A stretch of 64,000 nt of DNA, taken from assembly GCF_011927695.1 (NCBI RefSeq), contig NZ_JAATJE010000001.1, positions 248,001-312,000 of the forward strand. Reading direction: 5' to 3'. This document shows, piece by piece, positions 1-9,732 of this stretch (position 1 is the stretch's first letter; each line of letters begins with the position of its first letter). A model generated the notes under the pieces. The model worked only from the letters and a program-made list of their open reading frames with translations, did not search any database and had not been told where the DNA came from. The position numbers were made by a program, and so were the translations under genes. The DNA is from Sphingomonas jejuensis (GTDB lineage Bacteria > Pseudomonadota > Alphaproteobacteria > Sphingomonadales > Sphingomonadaceae).

Positions 1-305
1 TGCCGAGCGGATCGCCGCTGCAGAGCGCGTTCAACCGCATGCGGAGCGCGCGCGAGCAGGAAGCGCTGACCATCGACGCGCAGGGTCGCCGCGAGGCACA
101 GATCATCCGGGCGGACGCAGACGCGGAAGCATCGCGCACCTATGCCGCAAGCTTTGGCAAGGATCCGGAGTTCTACGACTTTTACCGCGCCATGCAGTCC
201 TATCGCCACACGTTCGGCACCGACGGATCGACCCCGCAGGGCAGCGCAACCGCCGTGCTGTCGCCCGACAGCGAGTATTTCCGGCAGTTCCGCGGCCGTC
301 CCTAA
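1..305 (+). CDS. hflC: HflC C-terminal part (protease modulator, 5' truncated by window edge)
   Basis: Only the last ~100 codons are present, reading in frame from base 3 to the TAA at 303-305. The segment resembles the C-terminal coiled-coil and tail of the SPFH protein HflC: an RMRSAREQEA stretch, then an Ala/Glu/Arg-rich helix, then a YDFYRAMQSYR segment. HflC with HflK forms a membrane complex that modulates FtsH proteolysis (family knowledge). A Do-type protease follows 203 bp downstream, a common sphingomonad order (hflK-hflC-degP). I see no clear terminator between them. The identification rests on C-terminal similarity and context only. Confidence 0.82.
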   Translation, partial: PSGSPLQSAFNRMRSAREQEALTIDAQGRREAQIIRADADAEASRTYAASFGKDPEFYDFYRAMQSYRHTFGTDGSTPQGSATAVLSPDSEYFRQFRGRP

Positions 306-508
306 GGACGGCGCGGGAGCGATCGCGGATCATCGAGCAGAGGGGTGATTGCCGGGCCCGCCAGCAGGGGGAAGGCGGCCGGCGCAACAAGGATGCGGAA
401 CGGACGACGATTGTAATCATTCAATCGCCGTTCAGCCCGCAAACAGCATCGATCATCGCGCGGGCGCGGCCATGCCGTTCGCTCGCTTGAGAAGAGGAAA
501 AGACCCTG

Positions 509-2020
509 GTGCGATACGCCTATGGAATCACCGCCGCCCTGCTGGTGGGCGGCGCCGCGGCCACGATGACCCTGCAGCAGCCGGTTGGCGCGCAGGTGGC
601 CCAGAACGATCCCGCATCGATGCCCGCCGCCGCGCCGCGCGGCGCCCCGCAGAGCTTTGCCGAGCTGGTGGCGCGGCTGCAGCCCGCCGTGGTCAACATC
701 TCCACGCGGCAGCAGGTGGAGGTGCCCAACAATCCGTTCGCCGGAACGCCGTTCGGCAATCTGTTCGGCGGCCGCGGTGGTCAGGGCGGGACGGTGACGC
801 GGGAGGCGACCTCGCTCGGCTCCGGCTTCCTGATCTCGGCTGATGGCTATATTGTCACCAACAGCCATGTGATCTCGCCGGGTGCGCGGACCGCGACGGT
901 TGAATCCGTTACGGTCACGCTGTCCGACCGCCGCGAGTTCGAAGCGCGCGTGGTCGGGAACGACACCAATTCCGACATCGCCGTCCTGAAGATCGATGCG
1001 GGCGAGGCGCTGCCCTTTGTGCGGTTCGGGCAGACCGACAATCTGCGCGTTGGCGACTGGGTGCTGGCGATCGGCAACCCGTTCTCGCTGGGCGGCACCG
1101 TGACCGCGGGCATCGTGTCCGCCATCGCGCGCGTGACCGGGCAGGGCGGTGCCTATGACCGGTACATCCAGACGGATGCGTCCATCAACCAGGGCAACAG
1201 CGGCGGCCCGATGTTCGACCTGAACGGCAACGTCGTCGGCATCAATTCCGCGATCATCTCGCCGTCGGGCGGCAATGTCGGCATCGGCTTTGCCATCCCG
1301 GCAGACCAGGCCGCGCCGATCGTTGAGACGCTGCGCCGGGGCGAGCGGGTGCGCCGCGGTTACCTGGGTGTCGGCATCCAGCCGGTGACCCCGGAGATCG
1401 CCGAGGCGTTGGGCCTGCCGCGCAATCGCGGCGAGGTGATCCGATCCGTCGAGCCGGGTCAGCCGGCGGCCCGCGGCGGCATCCAGCAGGGCGACGTGGT
1501 GGTGTCGGTCGCCGGCCAGGAGGTCACGCCGGACCAGACGCTGTCCTACATCGTGTCGCGCCTGCAGATCGGCCAGCGCATCCCGGTCGAGCTGATCCGC
1601 GACGGTCGTCGCCAGACGGTGCAGGTGCAGATCGCCGAGCGTCCGCCGGAGGAGCAGCTGGCGCAGAACCAGGGTGTCGACGAGGGCTTCTCCGAGGAGG
1701 GCGACGGCGACACGTCGGCCGCGGCGCGGCAGTCGGCCGGCGTCGCGGTGCAGGCGCTGACCCCGCAGATCGCGCGCGCCGTGGGCGTGCCGCCGGAAAC
1801 GCGCGGCGTGGTCGTGGCGGCCGTGGATCCGTCGTCCGACGCGGCGGCGAAGGGTTTGCGTCGCGGTTTCGTGATCCTGTCGGTCAATCGCCGGCCGGTG
1901 GCGACGCCGGAGGAGTTCAACGCCGCGGTGCAGGCAAGCCAGCAGGGCAGCGTCCTGATGCTGGTGCAGCAGGGCAACAACCCGCCGCTGTACATCGGAT
2001 TGCGGTTGCGCCGGAACTAA
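509..2020 (+). CDS. degP: Periplasmic Do/HtrA serine protease with two PDZ domains
   Basis: A 503-aa protein. It starts at GTG 509, preceded by a purine-rich GAGG at about 493. The N-terminus has a hydrophobic signal segment (AALLVGGAAA) with a probable cleavage after GAQVAQ. The trypsin-like domain shows the HtrA triad: H120 in VTNSH, D156 in NSDIAVL, S231 in GNSGGPM. PDZ1 starts near residue 285 (GYLGVGIQPV) and PDZ2 near residue 410 (GVAVQALTP). DegP/DegQ proteins degrade or chaperone misfolded envelope proteins. Length and two PDZ domains fit the DegP/DegQ/MucD class; I cannot tell degP from degQ by eye. A strong terminator follows at 2041-2073. Confidence 0.93.
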   Translation: MRYAYGITAALLVGGAAATMTLQQPVGAQVAQNDPASMPAAAPRGAPQSFAELVARLQPAVVNISTRQQVEVPNNPFAGTPFGNLFGGRGGQGGTVTREATSLGSGFLISADGYIVTNSHVISPGARTATVESVTVTLSDRREFEARVVGNDTNSDIAVLKIDAGEALPFVRFGQTDNLRVGDWVLAIGNPFSLGGTVTAGIVSAIARVTGQGGAYDRYIQTDASINQGNSGGPMFDLNGNVVGINSAIISPSGGNVGIGFAIPADQAAPIVETLRRGERVRRGYLGVGIQPVTPEIAEALGLPRNRGEVIRSVEPGQPAARGGIQQGDVVVSVAGQEVTPDQTLSYIVSRLQIGQRIPVELIRDGRRQTVQVQIAERPPEEQLAQNQGVDEGFSEEGDGDTSAAARQSAGVAVQALTPQIARAVGVPPETRGVVVAAVDPSSDAAAKGLRRGFVILSVNRRPVATPEEFNAAVQASQQGSVLMLVQQGNNPPLYIGLRLRRN

Positions 2021-2040
2021 GCCGCGCAACCGGTTGGAAG

Positions 2041-2073
2041 AAGGGGCGGGCGCGGTGGCGCCGGCCCCTTTTT
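2041..2073 (+). terminator. Rho-independent terminator after the Do protease
   Basis: A GC-rich hairpin begins with AAGGGGC and closes with GGCCCCTT, with a short GGTG-containing loop, followed by a run of five T. It lies 21 bp after the protease stop codon and separates it from the next gene. Confidence 0.85.
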
Positions 2074-2166
2074 CATGCCCAGAGTGCCGGTGCGCCGGCG
2101 CCAAGCGCGCTTCCGCCTGGCGGAACGATGATCTAGCGTTCCGCCGGGCAGCGAGGGGGAACGGGC

Positions 2167-3651
2167 GTGAGCGGGACGATCTTCGTGGGTGCGGGGGCAG
2201 GCGGCACCGAACGGCGCGAGCTCTTGTTGCGTCTGGCCAACCGTCACGGGTTGATCGCGGGTGCGACGGGCACCGGCAAGACGGTGACGCTGCAAGGCCT
2301 GGCCGAGAACTTCTCGGCGGCAGGCGTGCCGGTGTTCGTGGCGGACGTGAAAGGCGATCTGTCCGGCCTCGCCATGGCGGGCAGCCCGACCGCGAAGCCG
2401 CACGAGGCGCTGACGAAGCGGAGCGCCGAGATCGCGGACGGCGACTGGCGATATCGTGAGACGCCGGTCCGGTTCTGGGACCTGTTCGGCGCGGCCGGGC
2501 ATCCGATCCGCACGACGGTGAGCGAGATGGGGCCGGTGCTGCTGGCGCGCCTGCTGGACCTGAACGAGACGCAGGCGGGCGTGCTGACGGTAGCGTTCGA
2601 GCTGGCGGACGACGAGGGATTGCTGCTGCTGGACCTGGACGACCTGGGAGCGATGCTCGCCCATGTGGCGGAGCGCGCCAAGGAGCTGTCGACCAGATAT
2701 GGCAACGTCACCAAGCCCAGCGTCGGGGCGATCCAGCGTGCCCTGCTGCAGCTGAGGAGCCAGGGCGGAGAGCATTTCTTCGGCGAGCCCGCACTGGACG
2801 TGCGCGACCTGATGGGGCTGGCGGATGACGGGCGCGGCATCGTGTCTGTGCTTGCCGCCGACAGGCTGATGGCGAGCCCAAAGCTCTACGCCACCTTCCT
2901 GCTGTGGCTGCTGTCCGAGCTGTTCGAGACGCTGCCCGAGGTGGGCGACGCCGACAAGCCGAAGCTCGTCTTCTTCTTCGACGAAGCGCACCTGTTGTTC
3001 GAGGATGCGCCGGACGCGCTGGTCGACAAGGTGGAGCAGGTGGTGCGGCTGATCCGGTCGAAGGGCGTCGGCGTCTATTTCGTCACGCAGAACCCGATCG
3101 ACGTGCCGGACCGGATCGCGGGGCAGCTGGGCAACCGCATCCAGCATGCGCTGCGCGCCTATACGCCGCGCGACCAGAAGGCGGTGCGGGCGGCGGCCGA
3201 GACTTTCCGCGCGGCCCCGGGGCTGGATGTCGCGACCGCCATCACCGAGCTGAAGACCGGCGAGGCGCTGGTGTCGCTGCTGGGGGAGGACGGGGCGCCG
3301 ATGCCGGTCAGCCGGACGCTGATCCGGGCGCCGGGATCGCGGCTGGGCCCGGTGACGACGGGGGAGCGGGCGACGCTGATCGCAACCGACGCGATCGCCG
3401 GGAAATATACGACTGCGGTCGACCGTCAGTCCGCAGAGGAGATGCTGGCCGAGCGGGCGGCGAAGGCAGCGGCCGCCCCGCCTCCAGACGAGGCGCCACG
3501 GCGGGCGGCGCGCGCGCAGCCGAGCCTGGCCGACAAGATGATCCAATCGGCCGCACGGTCCGCGGCTTCATCGATCGGGCGGCAGGTGGCGGGGTCGTTC
3601 GGAAGCCGGCTGCTGCGCGGCCTGCTCGGCGGGTTGATGCGCGGACGCTAG
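2167..3651 (+). CDS. HerA/FtsK-like ATPase of the DUF853 (YjgR) family
   Basis: A 494-aa protein starting at GTG 2167 behind a GAGGGGGA ribosome-binding site. Walker A is [12 protein letters not shown] near residue 33; Walker B is [11 protein letters not shown] near residue 275. The C-terminus is basic and Ala-rich ([14 protein letters not shown]). This matches the DUF853/YjgR family of HerA-like ATPases, found widely as single genes; their cellular role is not established. The stop overlaps the stop of the convergent minus-strand gene by 4 bp. Soluble, no membrane segment seen. Confidence 0.88.
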   Translation: MSGTIFVGAGAGGTERRELLLRLANRHGLIAGATGTGKTVTLQGLAENFSAAGVPVFVADVKGDLSGLAMAGSPTAKPHEALTKRSAEIADGDWRYRETPVRFWDLFGAAGHPIRTTVSEMGPVLLARLLDLNETQAGVLTVAFELADDEGLLLLDLDDLGAMLAHVAERAKELSTRYGNVTKPSVGAIQRALLQLRSQGGEHFFGEPALDVRDLMGLADDGRGIVSVLAADRLMASPKLYATFLLWLLSELFETLPEVGDADKPKLVFFFDEAHLLFEDAPDALVDKVEQVVRLIRSKGVGVYFVTQNPIDVPDRIAGQLGNRIQHALRAYTPRDQKAVRAAAETFRAAPGLDVATAITELKTGEALVSLLGEDGAPMPVSRTLIRAPGSRLGPVTTGERATLIATDAIAGKYTTAVDRQSAEEMLAERAAKAAAAPPPDEAPRRAARAQPSLADKMIQSAARSAASSIGRQVAGSFGSRLLRGLLGGLMRGR

Positions 3652-4001
3652 TCTGGACGCGACGCGGGGCGGAGCAGGCGTTCGCGGTTGACCTCCGCGC
3701 GCAGCAGCTCCGCACGCGCGGAGAGTTCAGCGCGTTCGCTGTCCGACAGATAGCCGTCAGCGGCATAGCGATTGGCCAGCGTTCCGATCTGCCCGCCCTC
3801 ACGACGGGCGGCGCGGGCATCACGCCGGCTGAGCTGACCGTCGCGGCGGCCACGATCCACCGAGCGGCGGATCGAGTCGAGCTCACGCCCGACGCTGGTC
3901 TTGAAAGGGCCGACGTCGGCGGATGGAGGTCCGGCGATGCCGGTCTGCGCCGCGGCCGGCGTGGCAAGCGCCGTCAGGAGGAGGGGGATGAGTGTCCGCA
4001 T
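3648..4001 (-). CDS. Small exported protein, Arg/Ala-rich, unknown function
   Basis: 117 aa with a clear signal peptide ([19 protein letters not shown]). The mature part has two similar charged helical stretches around [15 protein letters not shown] (residues ~57-71) and [18 protein letters not shown] (residues ~81-98). The DGxLS pattern recalls degenerate EF-hand-like repeats seen in sphingomonad exported proteins, but the spacing is too irregular to claim calcium binding. Convergent with the DUF853 gene, sharing 4 bp at the stops. Function unknown. Confidence 0.72.
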   Translation of the reverse strand: MRTLIPLLLTALATPAAAQTGIAGPPSADVGPFKTSVGRELDSIRRSVDRGRRDGQLSRRDARAARREGGQIGTLANRYAADGYLSDSERAELSARAELLRAEVNRERLLRPASRPD

Positions 4002-4072
4002 CGGTCAGCTCCCGGTTCCGGTCCGAACCATCTGACGATCGCGGGATTGAACGCGGGGTGAACGTCGACCGT

Positions 4073-4474
4073 TCAGCCGGCGCGCGGCAGGAAACGTTCC
4101 ACGATGTCGCGGGCGATGCGGGCCGGGCGCAGGGTCGCCGCATCGAGACAGCACCAGCTGGAGCGGACCTCGGCGATGACCTCCTCCCCCCGGCGGATGA
4201 CCGTCTCGTAGAAGGCGCGGGCGCCCTGCACCCGTTCAAGGACGACGGTGGCGATCACCTGATCATCAAGGAAGGCAGGCTTGCGATAATCGATCTCGTG
4301 CCGAAGCGCGATCCAGAGATGCTCCGCGATCGCGGTGGGCGGTGCGATCGAGCGCCAATGGGCGATCACCGCTTCCTGCACCCAGCGCAGATAGCTGGCA
4401 TTGTTGACGTGGCCCATGAAGTCGATGTCGCCGGGCTCGATCGCGATCGGGTGAAGATGGGCAGCGGCGGGCAT
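4073..4474 (-). CDS. Hotdog-fold acyl-CoA thioesterase (YbgC/4-HBT family)
   Basis: 133 aa, the usual length of a single hotdog domain. The signature DIDFMGHVNNASYLRWVQEA near residues 16-35 contains the aspartate and HVNN block of the 4-hydroxybenzoyl-CoA thioesterase/YbgC family. A later LRHEIDYRKPAF block fits strand 2-3. It probably hydrolyses an acyl-CoA; the substrate cannot be read from sequence. It lies upstream of the exported-protein gene on the same strand, 71 bp away. Confidence 0.86.
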   Translation of the reverse strand: MPAAAHLHPIAIEPGDIDFMGHVNNASYLRWVQEAVIAHWRSIAPPTAIAEHLWIALRHEIDYRKPAFLDDQVIATVVLERVQGARAFYETVIRRGEEVIAEVRSSWCCLDAATLRPARIARDIVERFLPRAG

Positions 4475-4526
4475 GGGTGTAGCTTACACCCGTGTCACTA
4501 AGGATCAATGACCAGTTTGGGGGGGG

Positions 4527-4973
4527 TCAGCCGCGTCCGCGATATCCGGGCACGTCCTGCGGCGGCAGCCAGAGGCCTGCGGGCGGCTCACCCGATTGCC
4601 AGAACACGTCGATGGGGATGCCGCCACGCGGATACCAGTAGCCGCCGATGCGCAGCCACAGCGGCTGCATTTCGGCCACCAGGCGCTCCCCGATGCCGAC
4701 CGTGCAATCCTCGTGGAAGGCCTGGTGGTTGCGGAAGCTGCCCAGGAACAGCTTCAGCGACTTCGATTCGACGATGGTCGCGGCCGGAGCATAATCGATG
4801 ACGAGGTGCGCGAAATCCGGCTGCGCCGTGACGGGGCAGAGCGAGGTGAATTCGGGCGCCGTGAAGCGGACGAGGTAGGGGCGGCCGGTGCGCGGATTGG
4901 GCACATAATCGAGGACGGCCTGCTCCGGGCTTTGCGGAAGCGGCGACGCCTGGCCGAGATGGGTGATGCTCAT
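4527..4973 (-). CDS. queF: NADPH-dependent 7-cyano-7-deazaguanine reductase (QueF, short type)
   Basis: The frame is open further upstream, but homology begins at the ATG at 4971-4973, giving 148 aa. QueF reduces preQ0 to preQ1 in queuosine tRNA modification. Key features: [14 protein letters not shown] with catalytic Cys46 and Asp53, and [20 protein letters not shown], the QueF motif that binds NADPH. Length fits the unimodular (B. subtilis-type) enzymes. No other queuosine gene and no preQ1 riboswitch is seen nearby. Confidence 0.95.
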   Translation of the reverse strand: MSITHLGQASPLPQSPEQAVLDYVPNPRTGRPYLVRFTAPEFTSLCPVTAQPDFAHLVIDYAPAATIVESKSLKLFLGSFRNHQAFHEDCTVGIGERLVAEMQPLWLRIGGYWYPRGGIPIDVFWQSGEPPAGLWLPPQDVPGYRGRG

Positions 4974-5050
4974 GGAGGCGCAGATTGTCGATGCGTCGCC
5001 ATCGTGCAAGGTCTTCGCAGACGCGTTCGCGTCCGGGGGGATCAGGCGAC

Positions 5051-5614
5051 ATGAGCGAGTTCGAGTTCCTGTTTGCATTGTTCGGCCTGGTGCTGGGGCT
5101 GTCGATCGTCGAGGTGCTGGGTGGGCTGGCCCGCACGATCGAGGCGCGCGTGCGGCCCGGATCCGCCGTCAGGATCGGCTGGCTGACACCCGCGCTCGGC
5201 CTGTTCGTGCTGCTCGACCTGCTGTCGTTCTGGGCGGCGGCGTGGGCCGTGCGGGACGTGGTGCGCCTGTCGATTGCATCGATGGTGGGGGTGACCGCCT
5301 TTGCCGGCGCCTATTATCTGGCTGCGCATCTGGTTTTTCCCCGCGACCCGGCCGAGCATGCGGACCTGGACGTGCATTTCTTTCGCGTGCGCCGGATCGT
5401 CCTGGGCGTCATGCTGGCGCTGCTGCTGTGCCAGCTGGGGTGGTACCTGTCGGAGCCGACGCTGGCGCCGCTGCTGCGGAACCCCGTCGCCTGGGGGATG
5501 ACAGCGGTGCTGCTGGTGCTGATGCTGGCGGCGATCGCGGTGCGTGGGCGCAGGCTTGCGGGCGCGACCATGGCGGCGCTGATCGTGCGCTATCTGCTGC
5601 TGAGCCTGTGGTGA
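5051..5614 (+). CDS. Integral membrane protein, unknown function
   Basis: 187 aa from ATG 5051, with a purine-rich GGGGGGATCAGG upstream; the frame stays open to 4985 but that extension is Arg-rich and unlikely. Five or so hydrophobic segments are visible: [20 protein letters not shown], a [18 protein letters not shown] segment, [39 protein letters not shown], and [13 protein letters not shown]. Divergent from queF. I do not recognise the family; it resembles short uncharacterised sphingomonad membrane proteins. Confidence 0.75.
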   Translation: MSEFEFLFALFGLVLGLSIVEVLGGLARTIEARVRPGSAVRIGWLTPALGLFVLLDLLSFWAAAWAVRDVVRLSIASMVGVTAFAGAYYLAAHLVFPRDPAEHADLDVHFFRVRRIVLGVMLALLLCQLGWYLSEPTLAPLLRNPVAWGMTAVLLVLMLAAIAVRGRRLAGATMAALIVRYLLLSLW

Positions 5615-5621
5615 GCGCGCG

Positions 5622-6011
5622 TCAGAGCAGGCGAAGGAGCATCAGCAGGAGGCCCGCGACCGCCACCCCCCACGCGGCCGAGCGCAGCCACGGAATACCC
5701 GCCAGGTAGAGCGGCAGGAACAGCGTGCGTCCGCCGATCCACAGCAGTGCGCCGAGCGCCCCGTCGCCGCCCGTGCGCCCCGTCACGGCAAGCGCGAGGG
5801 CGAGGGCGACGAAGGCCGGGTAGGTTTCCGTGAAGTTGGCCAGAGCGCGCTGGGCACGCCCGGCATAGCGGCCCGGCGGCGGCTGTCCTTCGTCGCGCGG
5901 TCCGGCATTGTAGCGGGCGCCGCGCGCCCGTGCGGTGAGCGCGCCCTGCACGGCGATGTGGAGGAGGAGGAGCACGACCGACCAGCCGAGCACCAAGATT
6001 TCGGTCGTCAT
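5622..6011 (-). CDS. MAPEG family membrane protein
   Basis: 129 aa from ATG 6009-6011; the much longer open frame upstream is only a shadow of the photolyase gene. Four membrane helices are visible. The segment RAQRALANFTETYPAFVALALAL is the MAPEG signature (NxxE followed by an aromatic/hydrophobic helix). MAPEG proteins include microsomal glutathione transferases, but bacterial members are mostly uncharacterised. Divergently oriented to the photolyase gene, about 100 bp apart, and convergent with the upstream membrane protein (7-bp gap). Confidence 0.87.
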   Translation of the reverse strand: MTTEILVLGWSVVLLLLHIAVQGALTARARGARYNAGPRDEGQPPPGRYAGRAQRALANFTETYPAFVALALALAVTGRTGGDGALGALLWIGGRTLFLPLYLAGIPWLRSAAWGVAVAGLLLMLLRLL

Positions 6012-6113
6012 GTCCACCCGGGCCCCCTTTGCAGCGGTGCACCATCGGCGGGTGGGCGCCATGGGGCAAGAGGGTCCGCGGAACCCGGGCCGCACAGGCG
6101 CGCTCAAGCGGAC

Positions 6114-7655
6114 GTGACAACGATCATACCGATCCTGGGCGACCAGTTGAGCCCGACCATCTCGTCCCTGAAGGATGCCGATCCGGCCACCAGCGTCATC
6201 GTGATGATGGAGGTCGCCGAGGAGGCGACCTATGTGCGGCACCACAAGCGCAAGATTGCCTTTCTGTTTTCGGCCATGCGGCACCATGCCGGCGCGCTGC
6301 GGGCGGCGGGATGGAACGTCGTGTACCAGAAGCTGGACGATCCGGACGCCGCCGACAGCTTCACGGCCGCCGTGGCGCGCGCGGTGTCGGCGCATGGCGC
6401 GACGCGCATCGTGGTGACGGAGGCCGGGGAATGGCGCGTGGCGGCGATGCTGGAAAGCTGGGAGACGCTGTTCGGCATCCCGGTGGAGATTCGCGCCGAC
6501 GAGCGCTTCCTGTGCAGCCATGCCGCCTTCGACGCCTGGGCGGACGGACGATCCGAGCTGACGATGGAATGGTTCTACCGCGACATGCGGCGCAAGACCG
6601 GGTTGCTGATGGACGGCGGCAAGCCCGCCGGCGGCCAGTGGAACCTGGACCGGCAAAACCGGAAGCCGGCCGACGGCGACCTGTTCCTGCCGCGCCGCAA
6701 GCCATGCCCGCCGGACGACGTGACGGCCGACGTGCTGGCCCTGGTGGCGGCGCGCTTTCCGGATCATCCCGGATCGCTGGAGAGCTTCGATTTCGCGGTG
6801 ACGGCGGAGCAGGCGAAGGCAGCGGAAGACCGCTTCGTGACAGACGCGCTCCCCGCGTTCGGCGACAATCAGGATGCAATGGTGACCGGCGAGCCGCTGC
6901 TCTGGCACGCGCATTTGTCGCCCTACATCAATGCAGGGCTGCTCGACCCCCTCGCGCTCTGCCGGCGGGTGGATGCGGAGTACCGGGCGGGGCGGGTGCC
7001 GCTGAATTCGGCCGAGGGGTTCATCCGGCAGATCATCGGATGGCGCGAGTATATGCGCGGCATCTATTGGCGGGAGGGGCCGGACTTCACCCGGCGCAAC
7101 CATCTGGACGTCCACCGCCCGCTGCCGCGCTTCTACTGGACGGGCGACACCGACATGCACTGCCTGTCTGAGGTGATCGGGCAGACTCTGGACCTCGCCT
7201 ATGCCCACCACATCCAGCGGTTGATGGTGACGGGCAACTTCGCGCTGTTGATCGGCGCCGATCCGCACGCGGTCCACACTTGGTATCTGGAGGTCTACGC
7301 CGACGCCTATGAATGGGTGGAGGCGCCCAATGTGATCGGCATGAGCCAGTTCGCGGACGGCGGGCTGATCGGATCCAAGCCGTACATATCGTCGGGCGCT
7401 TACATCAACCGCATGTCCGATTATTGTGGCGGGTGCCGGTACAAGGTGACCGAGCGGACCGGGCCCGACGCCTGCCCGTTCAATGCGCTTTATTGGGACT
7501 TCCTGGCGCGGAACCGCGATCGGATCGGCCGCAACCGGCGATTGGCGGGGCCGTACCGGACGCTTGATCGGATGGCACCCGAGACGGTGGATGGGTTGCG
7601 GCGGCAGGCCGCCGACTTCCTCGACACGCTCGACGCGAGCGGAGCGCCCTATTAG
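6114..7655 (+). CDS. phrB: Fe-S type bacterial cryptochrome/photolyase (FeS-BCP, PhrB/CryB-like)
   Basis: 513 aa from GTG 6114, where homology begins (VTTIIPILGDQLSP). The open frame extends upstream but not with homologous sequence. The N-terminal half is the DUF523-like/Rossmann photolyase-related domain; the C-terminal half has FAD-binding motifs (LNSAEGFIRQIIGWREYMRG, LAYAHHIQRLMVTGNFALL). Cysteines in TDMHC and in the cluster YCGGCRYKVTERTG...DACPF fit the four ligands of the 4Fe-4S cluster of PhrB-type (6-4) photolyases. Predicted role: light-driven repair of (6-4) photoproducts or photosensing. sseA and metC follow on the same strand. Confidence 0.92.
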   Translation: MTTIIPILGDQLSPTISSLKDADPATSVIVMMEVAEEATYVRHHKRKIAFLFSAMRHHAGALRAAGWNVVYQKLDDPDAADSFTAAVARAVSAHGATRIVVTEAGEWRVAAMLESWETLFGIPVEIRADERFLCSHAAFDAWADGRSELTMEWFYRDMRRKTGLLMDGGKPAGGQWNLDRQNRKPADGDLFLPRRKPCPPDDVTADVLALVAARFPDHPGSLESFDFAVTAEQAKAAEDRFVTDALPAFGDNQDAMVTGEPLLWHAHLSPYINAGLLDPLALCRRVDAEYRAGRVPLNSAEGFIRQIIGWREYMRGIYWREGPDFTRRNHLDVHRPLPRFYWTGDTDMHCLSEVIGQTLDLAYAHHIQRLMVTGNFALLIGADPHAVHTWYLEVYADAYEWVEAPNVIGMSQFADGGLIGSKPYISSGAYINRMSDYCGGCRYKVTERTGPDACPFNALYWDFLARNRDRIGRNRRLAGPYRTLDRMAPETVDGLRRQAADFLDTLDASGAPY

Positions 7656-7694
7656 CGTTCGGGCCGGCCGAACGGGCGCCGGCGTGGGGAGGCG

Positions 7695-8525
7695 ATGATG
7701 GACGCACTGGTAAGCGCAGACTGGCTGCAGGCCGCGCTGGGCGCGCCGGACCTGCGGGTGGTGAACGCGTCCAAGCATCTGCCCGACGAACGGCGCGACC
7801 CGCGGGCCGAGCATGCCGCCGGCCATATTCCGGGTGCGCGCTTCATGGACCTGGATGCCTTTGGCGGCGGGACCAAGCCGATCCCGACGTCCGACGAGGC
7901 CGGGCGGCTGATCGGTGCGCTGGGGATCGGCGTGGGCACGCGCATCGTGATCTACGACGATTCGCCGCTGCACAGTGCCGCGCGGGGATGGTGGCTGCTG
8001 CGCGAATATGGGTTGCGCGACGTGGCCATCCTTGACGGCGGGCTTGCGGCGTGGCGGGCGCGAGCGCTGCCGCTGGAAACGGGCGACGGAGGGAGCCGGG
8101 CGGAGAGCTTTTCGGCCGGGGCGCCGGGTGGGAGCCTGCGCACCATGGCGGACGTGCGCGCCAACCTGGACAGCGCCGCCGCCCAGCTGGTGGACGCGCG
8201 ATCCGCAGGGCGGTTCGCGGGCATGGAGCCGGAGCCGCATCCGGGCGTGCAACCCGGCCATGTGCCGGGTGCGCTGAACGTACCGCAGGGTACGCTCTTC
8301 CACCCCGACGGAACCTGGAAGCGGGAGGGAACGCTGCGCGCCGCGTTCGAGGATGCGGGCGTGGAGGTGGAGCGACCGGTGATCGCCACCTGCGGCAGCG
8401 GCGTGACGGCGGCGGTGATCGCATTCGGCCTTCACCTGCTGGGCCGGCCGGACGCGGGCCTGTACAACGGCAGCTGGTCGGAGTGGGGGGCAGACCCGTC
8501 GACACCCAAGGCGACGGGCGCCTGA
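7695..8525 (+). CDS. sseA: 3-mercaptopyruvate/thiosulfate sulfurtransferase (two rhodanese domains)
   Basis: 276 aa from the first of two adjacent ATGs (7695 and 7698); GGGGAGG at 7685-7691 fits the second slightly better. Two rhodanese domains: the first contains IPGARFMDLD and the inactive-domain signature, the second ends in the active-site loop CGSGVTA with Cys233. That loop (CG-S/T-GVTA) is typical of 3-mercaptopyruvate sulfurtransferases rather than thiosulfate sulfurtransferases. The stop overlaps the metC start as TGATG, so the two are probably translationally coupled and linked in sulfur amino-acid metabolism. Confidence 0.93.
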   Translation: MMDALVSADWLQAALGAPDLRVVNASKHLPDERRDPRAEHAAGHIPGARFMDLDAFGGGTKPIPTSDEAGRLIGALGIGVGTRIVIYDDSPLHSAARGWWLLREYGLRDVAILDGGLAAWRARALPLETGDGGSRAESFSAGAPGGSLRTMADVRANLDSAAAQLVDARSAGRFAGMEPEPHPGVQPGHVPGALNVPQGTLFHPDGTWKREGTLRAAFEDAGVEVERPVIATCGSGVTAAVIAFGLHLLGRPDAGLYNGSWSEWGADPSTPKATGA

Positions 8526-9724
8526 TGGCGGAGGAGCGCGACGACGACCGGCCGTTCACGCGGATCGTGACAGGCGGCAGGCGGCCGGAGTGGACGGGAG
8601 CCGCGGTGAACGTGCCCGTGTGGCGCGCATCGACCGTGCTGTACGACAGCGTGGCCGAGATGCGCGCGCGGCCCCACGACACGCACCACAAGCCCTATTA
8701 CGGCAGGCGCGGAATGGCGACGCAGTGGTCGCTGGCCGACGCGCTGACGGCGCTGGAACCGGGTGCGGCCGGAACGCTGCTGTACCCGTCCGGCGTGGCG
8801 GCGGTGGCGACGGCGCTGACCACGGTCCTGGCGCCCGGCGACGAGCTGTTGATGGTCGACAGCGCCTATGAGCCGACGCGTGCCTTTTGTGACGGGCCGC
8901 TGAAGCGGATGGGCGTCGGGACCCGTTTCTATGATCCGTGCATCGGCGCCGGGATCGCCGAATTGATCGGAGAGCGCACGGCGGCGATCTTCATGGAAAG
9001 CCCCGGCAGCATCACGTTCGAGGTGCAGGACGTGCCGGCGATCGTCGCGGCGGCGAAGGCGGCGGGCGTTGTCACGCTGATCGACAACACTTGGGCGACG
9101 CCGCTGCTGTTGCCGGTGATCGAGCAGGGCGTCGACCTGTCGGTGATGGCGCTGACCAAATATGTGGTCGGCCATTCGGACGCCATGCTGGGATCGGTCA
9201 CGGCGGCGCCCGGGCTGTGGCAACGCCTCCGCCAGACAACGCACGCCTGGGGTCAGTGCGCGTCGCCGGACGATGCCTTTCTGGGCGCGCGCGGGCTGCG
9301 CACGATGGGGGTCCGGCTGAAGCAGCATGAAGCGTCCGCGCTGACGGTGGCGCGGTGGCTGGCGGAGCGGCCGGAGGTCGCGCGCGTGCTGCACCCGGCA
9401 CTGCCAAGCTGTCCCGGACATGATGTCTGGGCGCGCGACTTCCGCGGGGCGAGCGGCCTGTTCTCCTTCGTGCTGCGGGGCGGCGACGATGCGGCGCGGA
9501 CGGCGATGCTCGACGGGTTGAGGCTGTTCGGGCTGGGCTACAGCTGGGGTGGGTATGAGAGCCTTGCCATTCCGGCCGACCCTGAGCGGATGCGCAGCGC
9601 AGTGCCATGGGCGGCCGAGGGGCCGCTGGTGCGGCTGCACATCGGGCTTGAGGATCCGGACGACCTGATTGCCGACCTGGCGGCGGGACTGGAGCGTTTC
9701 ACAGCGGCTTGCCAGCCAAGTTGA
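8525..9724 (+). CDS. metC: Cystathionine beta-lyase (PLP-dependent)
   Basis: 399 aa, starting at ATG 8525 inside the sseA stop. Cys/Met metabolism PLP enzyme: YYGRRGMATQWSLADALTALE near the N-terminus, LYPSGVAAV for phosphate binding, TLIDNTWATP and then MALTKYVVGHSD with the PLP lysine K212. Length and the C-terminal SWGGYESL motif fit MetC, which cleaves cystathionine to homocysteine, pyruvate and ammonia. Distinguishing MetC from MetB by eye is not absolute, but the LYPSG and SWGGYESL blocks favour MetC. Confidence 0.92.
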   Translation: MAEERDDDRPFTRIVTGGRRPEWTGAAVNVPVWRASTVLYDSVAEMRARPHDTHHKPYYGRRGMATQWSLADALTALEPGAAGTLLYPSGVAAVATALTTVLAPGDELLMVDSAYEPTRAFCDGPLKRMGVGTRFYDPCIGAGIAELIGERTAAIFMESPGSITFEVQDVPAIVAAAKAAGVVTLIDNTWATPLLLPVIEQGVDLSVMALTKYVVGHSDAMLGSVTAAPGLWQRLRQTTHAWGQCASPDDAFLGARGLRTMGVRLKQHEASALTVARWLAERPEVARVLHPALPSCPGHDVWARDFRGASGLFSFVLRGGDDAARTAMLDGLRLFGLGYSWGGYESLAIPADPERMRSAVPWAAEGPLVRLHIGLEDPDDLIADLAAGLERFTAACQPS

Positions 9725-9732
9725 CGCATTGT

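Noticed and set aside
302-2104. 600-aa open frame antisense to the Do protease
   Set aside because: Arg/His-rich composition, no motif; a GC-rich shadow of a clear HtrA gene.
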